DNA from: Mermis nigrescens | Lineage: Eukaryota; Nematoda; Enoplea; Mermithida; Mermithidae | DNA: 64,000 nt | Direction of reading: 5' to 3' | Assembly (NCBI GenBank): GCA_036768485.1 | Contig: JAVLUZ010000154.1 | Coordinates: 19,839,134 to 19,903,133, forward strand | Shown here: positions 53,901-63,932 of the stretch, piece by piece | Position numbering within the stretch: position 1 is the first letter of the stretch | How the letters are laid out: each line of letters opens with the position of its first letter | The notes under the pieces: generated by a model | Database searches by the model: none | Told to the model about the DNA's origin: nothing | Seen by the model: the letters and a program-made list of their open reading frames with translations, nothing else | Translations under genes and position numbers: made by a program

Positions 53901-55413
53901 TGTCTAAAAATGCCACAAATTGTTGACGAATTTGAGGATTTTTGATATGCGATAACTTTTCTTCGACCATTTTATGGAAATTTTTTATTTCCTCGCCATC
54001 CTCCTCCTCCTCCCTCTTTAAGTGTAAAGGAGTTTGAGGAACGGAAGAGATGGCTGCAATACGTGTGTTTTTATATAAACAAATAGGTTGTTTTGAATAA
54101 TTTACAATCGGTAATGCATCAATATTGTTAAAATCTGAATATAAATGCATATTAGGTACATATAAAGCATGCACTTTATCTAAATTTGAGTTTACACTTG
54201 TGATTCGAAGCCACTGATTAGCTAATGACGTTAGATCGGCAGTAACTGGTAATACGTAAATGGTCATAGGTGGTAAAATTACAGTGTCTTTAACTATCGC
54301 TAAAACTGTTGGTACACACGAATTTACGCTTAAATTTGCATGCGAATTTACACTATTGGTTATTTTACACAAAGAAACTGGCAAATTATTGCCAAAACGA
54401 ATAAAATGTTGCACATGATCAGTAATAACACGGAGTTTGTTGCCACAAAGTTTAATTATAGAGTCATACCCTAAAAGAATAGAATAAGGGCTGTTTAACA
54501 TAACTATAAACGTGATTGGCAGCGTTTGCTGTCCAATACGAGCATGCAAAACAACGTATCCGAGCGACTTGATGGAATGACCGGTGACAGAAACGGCGGA
54601 TGGTCGCAAACAGGGATTCAGGGGTACTTCTGGAGCGATACGTTTATACGTCGAGTAATCGATAACTGTGACAGTAGAGCCAGAATCGACTAGCGCTTCC
54701 ACGTGTTGACCATTAGGAAAATGGACAAAAACGTGTGGTCGGCGAACCTGAATTTTCGGTGAGTCATGAATCGCATAAATCGGCGTACGACTGCGATTTC
54801 GATGATAAGCGACTGATGGCTCGGGGCGTTGGCGGGCAGGTGGTCGAGCGAGGCGAATAAATTGCGAAGTTCGCTGACGTGGTAAGCGACACAAAGATGC
54901 AAACCACTGACACAACAACGTAACAGAACCACATCCCCACTGACACCACATGCAACACCAACCATAACGCAAAGCTAAATAGCCGATATAAATAAAGAAA
55001 ACTGCAAAAATTGCCCAAAATAATGCATTTGTGATTGTATGAATAAATCCTCCACTAAAAGAAGATAATGCATGACCAGTATTTGAAAATAAACCACTAA
55101 CAGCACTTTGCAGATGTGACACAGTTAAACCATTTACATCTTTTACGCCATCGCCTATATCTCTAAGTACTTGACGAAATTGGGCGGGATCAACGTGTAA
55201 AGTTGATGTAAAATTAACTAATTGTTGCATTTGTTTCTGTAATCTCCATGTTTCAAGTGTAGCGAGTTCCAGGGATGTTTGAAAAGGTGGGTGTTGTCCG
55301 ACCTCTTTTAATAGTAATGGGACATCAAAGACAATGGGGCTTCGGGATGCTAAGGAAAATTTAAACGTTGTAAAAGAGGTTTTACATCTACGGTTCCGCG
55401 GGGGCTGACCCAC
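50938..55413 (-). CDS. pol: Env C-terminal membrane part fused to Ty3/gypsy Pol (PR-RT-RH-IN)
   Basis: This ORF has 1491 codons. The frame opens with GTG and has no early ATG, so it is probably reached by -1 frameshifting from the gag-env ORF. Residues about 17-128 are a glycoprotein stem, and 129-149 a transmembrane helix (LFWAIFAVFFIYIGYLAL) followed by a Cys/Trp-rich tail. Retropepsin follows (DSG at 243-245, ILLGYD at 312-317). Reverse transcriptase has YLDD at 685-688, RNase H has TDAS near 834, and the integrase zinc site is H1132, H1139, C1169, C1172. The integrase core is D1202, D1262, E1298. Residues 950-1075 form an Asn/Asp-rich spacer of low GC. All catalytic residues are present, so the enzyme part looks intact. 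Confidence 0.93.
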   Translation of the reverse strand: MGQPPRNRRCKTSFTTFKFSLASRSPIVFDVPLLLKEVGQHPPFQTSLELATLETWRLQKQMQQLVNFTSTLHVDPAQFRQVLRDIGDGVKDVNGLTVSHLQSAVSGLFSNTGHALSSFSGGFIHTITNALFWAIFAVFFIYIGYLALRYGWCCMWCQWGCGSVTLLCQWFASLCRLPRQRTSQFIRLARPPARQRPEPSVAYHRNRSRTPIYAIHDSPKIQVRRPHVFVHFPNGQHVEALVDSGSTVTVIDYSTYKRIAPEVPLNPCLRPSAVSVTGHSIKSLGYVVLHARIGQQTLPITFIVMLNSPYSILLGYDSIIKLCGNKLRVITDHVQHFIRFGNNLPVSLCKITNSVNSHANLSVNSCVPTVLAIVKDTVILPPMTIYVLPVTADLTSLANQWLRITSVNSNLDKVHALYVPNMHLYSDFNNIDALPIVNYSKQPICLYKNTRIAAISSVPQTPLHLKREEEEDGEEIKNFHKMVEEKLSHIKNPQIRQQFVAFLDINAKVFGIGHQLGRTTIVRHGIDTADHRPISQPPYRIPFAKRQVIEEHVNQMLDSGIIRPSQSPWAAPIVMVDKKDGTKRFCVDYRKLNDCTVKDAYPLPLIDDIFSQLRGSTIFSTLDLEQGYHQIEVAEEDKHKTAFNSFLGLFEFNVMPFGLTNGPATFQRTMEQVLRDLKWRHCFVYLDDILICGTDPKSHISQLQQVFDRLMRAGLTLKLKKCEFALDEVNYLGHIIDCRGLRVNPAKIEALAKMPVPQSITELRSFIGLANYYRRFVNNFADKTCPLNKLLRKNVSFQWNPFCQQSFQEIKNDLTRAVTLAFPDFKSPFLVQTDASGYGVGGVLAQKIDGEERPIAFVSRTLTKAERNYSTIEKEALAIVWSIKQFRPYLYGHRFTLVTDHAPIRFLKIHDASPSRLVRWVLSLQEYNYDVIYRKGRENANADALSRLPIENSDLVNCIDLINKENCTKIDSDVNCVKYTAIDVGTSVNAKICDLKNVCKNENDRCYVNSDKYSDNSDNKITWGLKESSKDSIVDLNDVNINFCTENVYAIDLNCNLFHDLPNMQRRDVFLGNIYRLLQTRKRPERLTPDQWNLTDRFVLDNGILKYQQDPEREPVLAVPRRLVSVLLRALHDDPISGHLAFCRTFEKAQERYFWPGQRTDVWKHCRECLPCQRRRPPTQHLPVQPLHPIPAAAALDHWVMDTMGPLTVTPSSNTNILVFIDRMTKWAETIAVPNVQAATIAELFLERIVLRFGAPKVVQSDRGTGFVAAVFREVCRLCNVRHIVSTPYCPQTNGLVERFNRTLQTMLATCIQETEDRWDSYLPSVTFAYNTSRQDSTGYSPYYLVYGRNAKLPIDQALTADDDDLQPPPIREILQNLRLARRCADDAARHAQQQQKRQYDQRHRVESNEPKYRTGDLVLRRNSRASSKFHQRWLGPYELRRLRPPNAIIRELSGRRRMRTVHLNQLRPFHGQRSAVLDNADDLSKYSVEY

Positions 55414-58194
55414 CTTTGAGTTTTAGGGTCAAAATGGACTCCCACCGGAAGATTAAAACACGGTACTTTTGGGGCGTTAGCCACAACATCTTCTGACCCT
55501 GGTAAAACAAAATACACAGTTTCGTTTACAATTATAGGTAGCATAGCATAGCAAGTATCAGCGACTTGATAATTCCAAAATATTAAATCAGCCTTAAGTT
55601 GCATACACGGCCATACTAGCAAAGTTTCGCCTGCCATTCGGGCAGCGACATCGCGGCGGCGCAGCCATAATCGAGCTGCTGCCGTCGGATCTAAACGTAA
55701 TAATTCAGAAACAATCTGAAGCTGCGAATCTGCCAATCGGCAGATTTGCATCCAAATTTGATTAAATCGGTTAGATTCCCATGTTGTGAGTGTTGCTTCT
55801 AAATATTGTATGCGCGAATTAAATTCTGTAAATTGAATTATAAGTGGATCGTTGGGTTGAGGGGTGGCTGGGGTTCCCCCACGTATGTGTCGTGCTAGAA
55901 TTTTAATTGGCTCAAAATCAGGTTGGGCCGTCCGAAAAGTTTCAGAATCATACAATTGCAAAATAGTACCTTGGTCCATGTACAATAAGTATGGCGGTAA
56001 ACAATGATTTTTAGGCAAAGTTTTATTTTTAAAAAGTGTAAATGCTTCTTGCAATTGCTCAATGATATAATATGGCCCAGATCGTTGAATTAATAAATTT
56101 TGTCCGTCTGTTACAAAAGGACAAGGAGTTTTTAAATCGGCTGATTGCCATATAATAATCGAATCATCAATTATACACTGGTCTGTTTCGAGTTTACACG
56201 CTGATACATCGCCTAAATTAGATAGCACATGCACACCATCATAAGTAGCTACCTGACCTTGCTGAATTATCGCATTGTCCACTGATTCACAAGCATCCTT
56301 ACAACAATACTGATATCTTACCGTTAAGGTCGAATTAGTACGCCACAAACCTTGGCGTACGTTGTAAAGTCGTTGTCCTCGATAATATTCGCTAGCGATC
56401 ATTCGGAGGCAGCGATGCAGCGAGATTGTTTGCGGTTCATGCGAGTCTCGGACGATTCCACGGGAGCCGAGGAAGCCGGTGTTGGTGCAAATCGTGTGCG
56501 TTGTGGCCACACACCGATAGGCTCGCGCGGTAGTCGCTTCGAGATTCGGCGTCCAAATTTTGGCGTGAAATGCGCGAACGTGTCCTTCAATGGGCGATTT
56601 ACACGAAATATTCGTCGGTAGCGCATAATAGGCGCCAGCAGGTTGCTGTTCACATAACTGAAAAGCTTTTGCGCCTGGAAAACTAAAAAGAACGATGTTC
56701 GCTACGCAAAACACGATTAAGCCTAAAATTATACATATTTGTGCATAATGTTGACAAACATTCAAGAAATTCTTCGTTTTGTGTAAATTTGGCGCACTTA
56801 TCTTTTTCTCGCTACAATTGGCGTAAAAAGTCATTAATTTTGACCGCATCGTGTGATAAAAACTCACTTTCGTCGGAATCTCACTTACCTGGGGACTCAC
56901 TTGGTCCCAATTTGGTATATTTATCTGGCGAATTCTAAAATTCGAGCAAAACTGCATTAAATTTGTACGTAAACATCGATATAAATTTAATTTAATAGGA
57001 TCTCCAGGCTCCCCACTTACTTTTCGACTTACCTGGTCGGGAGCCACCCTTATCTGTCCCTGATCTATCCTGTTGACGTGTTCATTTCGAACGGTAATCA
57101 TCAGACGTTCTTGGGGCCCGTCCCGGATCAACGCGATTTGGCGTTCGCCCACATTCAACACGGCAGATTGGCTGATCGACCGTGAATGGATGGGTATTTT
57201 CAGTAAAGGTGTCGAAATAGTTTGAATCGCACAAATTACATCATGTTCATTTTCACACGTTAAGTTACTTACGTCATCCGAAATCGGCTCGTTTTTGTCT
57301 CTAAAATCGTCGTTTTGCTCCCACAAGGCTCCATAGCGCCGATATTGGGGTGTTTCGTCGTTGACAGCGTTAATCTGCCTTGGGGGTGGTCGGACTGAAC
57401 AAACGGGGGCTTGGCTTGGGCGTTTCACACTCGGGTCACTGTTCGGAAATCGACGTTGGTATGGCGTCGTCCGGTCCATCGAAAAACGGTGTCTGGCCGG
57501 TTGCTGCTGATATGGTCGCTGATATGGGATCCGCGGACGTTGGAAACAATTTCGCGCCAGGTGGCCCTGACGGCCACACTGGAAACAGCGGATGCTGGCT
57601 CGGGAAAATTCGGACCGGTGCTGCATTTTGGGAGGGCGCGGCCCGGCTGGCGATCTTACCCCAAAATCAATTCGCATTTTCGTTCCTTCTTCCGGCTTTC
57701 CTTCGGCTGCAGCATACAAATGGCCAGCAGGTTGCCGTTCTGCTTGCAAACGCTGTTGGGTTTCGGCTTGCCGGGCTAAAACTTCGGCTTCGTGAAAAGT
57801 GGAAGGCTTTTTATCTGAAACGAAACGCCAAAACAACGGGTTAAGACCATCAATAAAAAAACGACGCGTTAGGGCATCCAGCGTGTCAGCATGGACGTCC
57901 GGATAGCTTGCAGCGCCAATTGCTGCAAGTCCAACGCGTATTTGACCACTGGCTCCCGCGGTCCTTGACGCCGGTTGTGAAGTTGCAAACGCCTTCAACT
58001 CGGTATCGTCGGCAGGAACAAACCGTTCACGTAATCGTTCGACTAACTGATCATAAGTCAATGGAGTGCGAGTCGGTTCGGGAATGGTACTATAAGCAAC
58101 TTCGGCAAAACCGCGTAAAAATGTAGGCAGCAATAGACGTTTCTTTCTGTCGTCCCAGTTATTGGCCAAAGCCAATCGCCCAAAACGATCAGTC
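55350..58194 (-). CDS. gag-env: Gag fused in frame to an Env-like glycoprotein ectodomain (5' end in gap)
   Basis: The start is hidden by the gap, so gag is partial. Numbering includes the gap as 34 unknown residues. The visible Gag begins with a gypsy-type capsid region (TDRFGRLALANNWDDRKK), and its CCHC knuckle, CFQCGRQGHLARNC, lies near residues 239-253. Two tandem copies of about 42 residues follow (57035-56772). A hydrophobic signal-like segment, ICIILGLIVFCVANIVLF, at about 523-545 ends in GAKA, a plausible signal-peptidase site. The next 440 residues are a Cys-rich ectodomain with several N-x-S/T sites. Near residue 870 a helix plus RLDPTAAARL and RRRDVAARMAGETLLVWPC recalls class III fusion glycoproteins. 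The frame ends at TAG (55352-55350) with no membrane anchor; the anchor is in the next ORF. Confidence 0.85.
55359..55365 (-). other. Candidate -1 ribosomal frameshift site UUUAAAU
   Basis: In the gag-env frame the heptamer is read U UUA AAU, a perfect X XXY YYZ signal. It is followed by UUU CCU UAG, so the stop is only three codons away. The pol ORF is in the -1 frame, is open through this point, and continues FKFSLASRSPIVF. The 64-base overlap has no ATG for the second ORF. I could not identify a downstream stem or pseudoknot by eye. Confidence 0.75.
56772..57035 (-). repeat. Duplicated 132-base coding segment with five splice-donor-like sites
   Basis: Two adjacent units encode QVSRKVSGEPGD ... 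LYRCLRTNLMQFCSNF and QVSPQVSEIPT ... FYHTMRSKLMTFYANC. All five Val-Ser pairs are written GTRAGT, with the donor G at 57032, 57020, 56900, 56888 and 56867. Two are full CAG|GTAAGT consensus donors. The segment lies between Gag and the Env signal segment. Confidence 0.7.
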
Positions 58195-58294
58195 NNNNNN
58201 NNNNNNNNNNNNNNNNNNNNNNNNNNNNNNNNNNNNNNNNNNNNNNNNNNNNNNNNNNNNNNNNNNNNNNNNNNNNNNNNNNNNNNNNNNNNNN
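58195..58294. other. Assembly gap (100 N)
   Basis: One hundred undetermined bases hide the N-terminus of gag. The size is probably nominal. The 5' LTR and primer-binding site could be lost in it, because no LTR match is visible to its right. Confidence 1.
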
Positions 58295-58496
58295 TTCCGA
58301 GCAATTTTTTGTTCCTCGTGGTAGTTCAAACTCAGATTTTACTGACAGAATGATTGCCGGGCAGCGTTATAAAGTACATAGTGCAAAAAGAGTCTTGACC
58401 TACATAACTTAACGTTGCTTTTCTGTGACACCTCGTTACAAACGCAGAGTTTTTGAGGCTATTAAATAGCAACAGAGCCATCTGTCTAGTCAAAAG

Positions 58497-58753
58497 CACA
58501 CCTGGGCGTAGGGGTTTGGGGGGTATGCACCCCTCCCCGAGAAACCAAAATACCCCCCCCAATCAAAATACCCCTAGAATTCAATTTTTAAATTTTTCTT
58601 AGTTTTTTTCGCAATTTTTTGATGCCAATGGATAGTGCTCGATGAGAAACATCGAAACATGGTGTTCCTCTCGCCATACCACCATTTTTAAGGCAATTTT
58701 CTGACCTTTGAAAAATCTTGCACCCTCCAGAATTTTCTTGCTGCCCACGTATG
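58497..58753 (-). mobile_element. hAT-like MITE, family 1, copy 11
   Basis: The flanks GTCAAAAG and GTCACAAG match at 7 of 8. Ends are CACACCTGGGC and GCCCACGTATG. It is 200 bases right of the gap. Confidence 0.88.
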
Positions 58754-59820
58754 GTCACAAGGTACATAGCTTGCCCATGGATGCAAGATTTTTGTGAAGA
58801 AAACCGTACTTTCTGTAACGAAGCTATTTCGTTAAGTCTTACTGTAATTCTCTTTTAATTTATTTAAGTTTTGGAATTCTCCGTGACCACGCGCTAAATC
58901 ATGAAGAAAGTTATTCTCGGAATTCCAATGAAAGCTTAATTTCAGAATAGTCATAAAAACCCCGATAAATCGGAATACTTGCGTCATCAGCTGAATCCCG
59001 GTCGTAATCTAATGTCAACTCTTGCTAAATGCTTTTTAATTTCCCTGAATATTTGCTAATCACATGCTCAACACGAATAAGCAAAAGTATAACACGATGA
59101 ATACGTAATATTTCTCATCCCGGTTTTCTTATATAAAACTTGGTGTTTTAGCAGCATAATTTAGTACGAAGTTTATTCTCGTATTCGTCGTGTACCTCTC
59201 TTAACGTGTTGTTTGTGGGTGCCCGAAAGTCGCCATAATATTACTAAGTACCACGTATTATACCTACAATAGTAAAAGCTCACGTACCCCTGACCACCGA
59301 CGAAGAATTTTTTACATTTCTACCAATACTATTTTTTGACATTGAAAAATAGATCAAAAAATTTGCTATCCACATGCAAAATAACGTTTTTTGGTTTTTT
59401 CCCATGGCGCACCTTTTTCAAAATTGTTTCGAGGAGTACAGGATTTCGGAAAAAATTAAAAATTTTCGGTCATTAGTACATGTGTGAAAACAGCTGCGTT
59501 TCACCTAATGTCTTCAAGTAAGGCAGCCATTAGGTGCGAAGAGAGGAAAAATTTGTAAAAATATAATGTACAATATGATATAGAAGGACCGTGGGACCGA
59601 AATTATTGTTGTAGGTCCTGTATTTTTTCACGTGAGCACTGTGCAAGCTTATATAATTTTATCGAATTATTTAGCGAAAAGTGCAAAAAAAATTAGAATT
59701 TGCCATAAAAAACTGCACCTTCGCTAAAGTTGGTATTTTCGCTATACCTTTTCAAAATCTGTGAAAAGCAAACCTTATGTAAAAATAATAGCAATGTGAT
59801 TTCTACAACCGCATTGTAGG
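58754..59820. other. AT-rich stretch without recognisable gene
   Basis: No conserved frame, RNA or array is visible. It ends at the duplication ATTGTAGG of the next MITE. Confidence 0.4.
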
Positions 59821-60038
59821 CATATATAGGTGGGCGCCACCAAGGTTAGGGGGTGCAAAATTTTTCAAAGGTCAAAGATGGCCTTAAAAATGGTGGTATG
59901 CCGAAAAAACACCATTTTTAAACGTTTCTCATTGAGCACTATCAATTGGCATGAAAAATTTGCGAAAAAAAACAAAAAAAATTCAAAAATTGAATTTTGG
60001 TTTCTGGGGAGTGGTGCATACCCCCACGCCTAGGTATG
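59821..60038 (+). mobile_element. hAT-like MITE, family 1, copy 12
   Basis: Perfect 8-bp duplication ATTGTAGG (59813-59820, 60039-60046). Ends are CATATATAGGTGGGC and GCCTAGGTATG. The interior is somewhat shortened. Confidence 0.87.
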
Positions 60039-62447
60039 ATTGTAGGTTTAAAAACTAAAGGTTGCAAGATTTCCAAAAAAAGCGAGCTATGTAAATATGT
60101 ATGTACACGAGCATACACATCCGTAAAAAATTAAGTTATCGTCTGTCTGTTTCACACAAGTTCAGTCATAAATTTTAAAATTCAATGAGCTGACAGAACA
60201 GATTGCAATTATGATCTGATAAATACTTATCGGAACCCTCGGCTTACTGCCGAAAATTCTGGGAGCTTTGAAAAGGTGCCTAGAGATCAAAAGAATTTTA
60301 AAAGTATTCGTTCTAAGATCGAAAAAACACCATTTTTCGATGTTTCTCATCGAGGTCCTCCATTTTCGCGAGAAAGAGAAGAAATACCGCAGGTATTTTT
60401 CTTAATAAAAGACGCGTCATTTGCAGTCTTTTTTGGTGCATCGTTTATTGGAGGGCGCTCTATTTATGTATTTTTCTCTTTACAGATGGCATTAACTTAT
60501 GCGTACATGAATTTCACTTAAAACCTCAAAACGCTTGCATTTGAGCGAAAACAGATGACGATATTGTATTTCAACTTAGCAGATTATTATAACTCATTCT
60601 AAAAAATTCATAACAAGCACATTATCGATGAATCTTTATGACGAATAAGAATTTATTTGAAGATTTTTACGTTAGGTAGATTACAGATCTCCAATTGAAG
60701 ATTTGACTTTGCGGTCTCTTGAATTTTAGGGCTTCCAGCTCCCTGGAGATCTAAGCGGAATTTACGCAAGCTGCTTGCTTTATCTACGTTAAATCATTAA
60801 ACTTCTCTTGTTGACCCATTAGACGGGCCCCGTGCTCAGCACCAAAGCATGCCCATGATCCTTATGTAGTGAACTATGGATTGAATCACTTTTGAAAACA
60901 ATTTTTATTGATGCGAGCAATAAATCACATAATCCGAAGTTCGTATATATCAATATCGATCGATGCGATAGTGTACAAGAAAAAGGATTTAAAAACGTTA
61001 TAAAATACGCAAAAACATCGTTTAACAGCATCGTAACAAAAAAACAGTAAGATTAAAATTTGCTGATTGGAAATTCCAGTCAAATCGTAAGTAGCGCCTA
61101 AATTCTCGAGTTTTAAAAATTATAAAGCGTTGTAAAGTGCAAACAAAAAACGCGATTTTTCGACATTTATCACCCATCTGCATCCATTGGTCCCAAAAAA
61201 ATTGCGAGAAAACGGAAGAAAGTTGAAGAATCAAATTCGGCCGAGTCCCCCTGATTTAGGGGAGAGGGTTATTTTCGATTCTGGATAGGACAATACTTAA
61301 ATCACACATGTAATAGCTCAAAGCTTCTGGGATCAAAAGGGATAAATATCTTCAATTTTTTGCCAAAAACAGCCAAACAACACCTCAAAATGACCTAAAA
61401 GCGGAAGTGTTTGCCAAAAACGGGTGGAAACGACCAGCAGGATCCCCTAGCACCATGTTAAACGGGTCCCCATAACAGCTGGGCGGGAAGGGGGCGGGAA
61501 TACAACCCCGCAAAAATTGATATACCCCGCAGATGAGTGTAGACCCCATAATTCTGTTTATATAGTAATATTTTAAGCGATTTCACCCTCTCCTCCCCAG
61601 AAGTTTTGCTGCCCATTGTCAAAGGGAGGAGATAGACGACCATTCGTTGGAGGGAAGAGGCAAATGACCCGCAACTTTGCCAAAATTGGTGGAAAAGAAC
61701 CTGAAAATGACCAGAAATCCCAAGTTATTTCCCCAAAGTCGGGGTAGGGGGAGTGAAAAATTTCTGACTTTATGGAGAATAGAGGTCGAGACCGACTTTT
61801 GGTGGGGAATCCCCCATTCCCACCATAGATGCACAAGGTCAGGCTGGCCAGGGAGGGGTAAAATTGAGATTTTGAGGTCAGGGAGGGGTAAAATGCAAAA
61901 TTTTCACTATAGCAAATTGAGTTTTTGGCTATTTTTACTTCGAAATCGCTTAAAAATATACTATTTTTGGTTTAAATTGCTCGACAGTGCCTAACTTTTG
62001 GCCCCTTCAGCGGGGGGTGATACCCCCTCTCACCCCTCCCTATGTGCATGTATGATTCCCACCTGTAACGTGTAGGAGCTTGACTCCAAGGCCCATGCGT
62101 TCGGTCAACAATTATACAAAAAATAATTTGATATAAAGTTCTTCATATACCAACATATAAACATGTAAATTAGCAAAATTTGATAAAAATATGCATATTT
62201 CGCAATATCTTTCATTTTCGCAGCGAAATCGTCTTTTTGACGTAGGTTTCGACGAACGTTTTTATTTTAATCGGATTCAACTCGGCCTTCTTTTTGCATA
62301 TCTATCGAACGATCATGCAACATAATCTCGTATTTCGAAATAAAATTATACAGAAAGAGAAGATGAGAGATAAAAATACAAATTAAATTATACAAGAAAA
62401 TTAAATACAAGATGGCCCGAAAAGGGTTGAACCCTAATGTAGCAGGT
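60039..62447. other. Repeat-derived and AT-rich sequence, no gene recognised
   Basis: It contains a fragment of the 10365-10490 repeat (about 60130-60240), a family 1 core fragment (about 60300-60350: CACCATTTTTCGATGTTTCTC) and GC-rich MITE-like pieces around 61440-62060. No ORF has family features. Confidence 0.4.
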
Positions 62448-63166
62448 CACACCTGGGCGTGGGGGGTTGGGGGTATGCAGCCCCCGAGAAACCAAAATAC
62501 CACCCAGAAATCAAAATACCCCTCCCCCAGAATTCAAATGCCAATGAATGAGAAACGTCGAAAAATGGTGTTTTTCGCCATACCACCATACGTGGGCAGC
62601 AAGAAAATTCTGGGGGGAAGGGTGTGCAAGATTTTTTGAAGGTCAAAAAATAGCCTTAAAAATGGTGGTATGGCGATAAAAACACTATTTTTCGACGTTT
62701 CTCATCAAGCACTATCCATTGGCATCAAAAAATTGCTAAAAAACGAAAAAGTTTCAAAAATTAAATTCTGGGGTGGGGGTATTTTGATTTCTAGGGGGAG
62801 TATTTTGGTTTCTGGGGGTGCATACCCCCAAACCCCCACGCCCAGGGGTGCATACCACCCCTTTTAAGGCCATTTTTTGACCCTAGAAAAATCTTGCAAA
62901 CCCCCCCCAGAATTTTCTTGCTGCCCACGTATGGTATGCACCCCAGAGAAAGCGAAATGCCCCCCCCCCAGAAACCAAAATACCGCCCACCCCCAGATTT
63001 CAATTTTTTCTTGTTTTTTTCTCTCGCAATTTCTTGATGCCAACGGATAGTGCTCGATGAGAAACGTTATAAAATGATGTTTTTTCGCCATACCAATATT
63101 TTCAAGGCCATTTTTTACCTTTGAAAAATCTTGCTCCCCCTAAAATTCTGGTGCCGCCCACCTATG
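62448..63166 (-). mobile_element. Nested cluster of three family 1 hAT-like MITEs
   Basis: The left end CACACCTGGGC at 62448 and right ends at 62933 (GCCCACGTATG) and 63166 (GCCCACCTATG) belong to two minus-orientation copies. The junction suggests one inserted into the other at GTATGCA(C/G) and then lost its own left end. A third copy in plus orientation (62587-62850) lies inside the first, flanked by the perfect duplication CATACCAC. Confidence 0.8.
62587..62850 (+). mobile_element. hAT-like MITE, family 1, nested copy
   Basis: Perfect 8-bp duplication CATACCAC (62579-62586, 62851-62858), which is itself part of the host MITE's core. Ends are CATACGTGGGC and GCCCAGGGGTG. Confidence 0.9.
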
Positions 63167-63932
63167 TAGCCCGATCATCATAAATTCGACTAATATCAAC
63201 GCAGAATATTGAGACCTGTTGCATTAGACATATAAAGGTGCCTTTGTCTAAACCGTGTAAAAAAAGTTTGGCAAGTTGCCAGCAGTTCGTGCGCAAGGAA
63301 ATTTGTTCACACACCATCCTATTTTAGAACTTGTTCGGCATTGTCGTCAATTTACTCGCTATTTTGGCGATATTTTGCGTTTTTTGCCCCTAATAGGGAA
63401 AATACCCAATCTGGAGCTCAAACGAAATGCTAATAATTTTTCTGGCTCATGGTGTTTTTAAAAACTTACCTAGATATTCAGTTATGCGATACAGTGCGGA
63501 AAGTCTGGGGTTCAAACAATATCAGAATGGCGAGTAAGGAAGCCCGAAACACATGAAAATCCGACAATTGACGAAAATTTTTATCAAAAAAATAATATTG
63601 CTAAAATGTACATAAATTAAACAAATTGAATAAAAAAATGATGAAACTTTAAGTTCATAAATATAATTCGATCACTTTTTGTAAAATTTTGTCAATATGT
63701 AGATCATTTGGCAATTAAAAAAATTATATTTTGCATTCCACTATATTTATTAGTATTTTCGTGCAAAAAATAAGTCGAATGTTAAAAAATTAAAATTAAT
63801 GGTAAAAGGAAGGAAATAAGCGATAAGTACAATAGTCCGAAATACGTATGATAGCTTAAATTTTTCAGAGGGCCAAAAATAAAAAAGCCTATAACGCAAG
63901 TTTTGCCGAAAATGGGCTGTTGGAGTGGCCCT
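63167..63932. other. AT-rich stretch without recognisable gene
   Basis: No convincing frame or repeat is visible. Confidence 0.4.

Noticed and set aside
54974..55010. Splice acceptor (GGCTATTTAG) that would remove env between gag and pol
   Set aside because: Joining any of the phase-0 donors at 57032-56867 to it breaks the pol frame.
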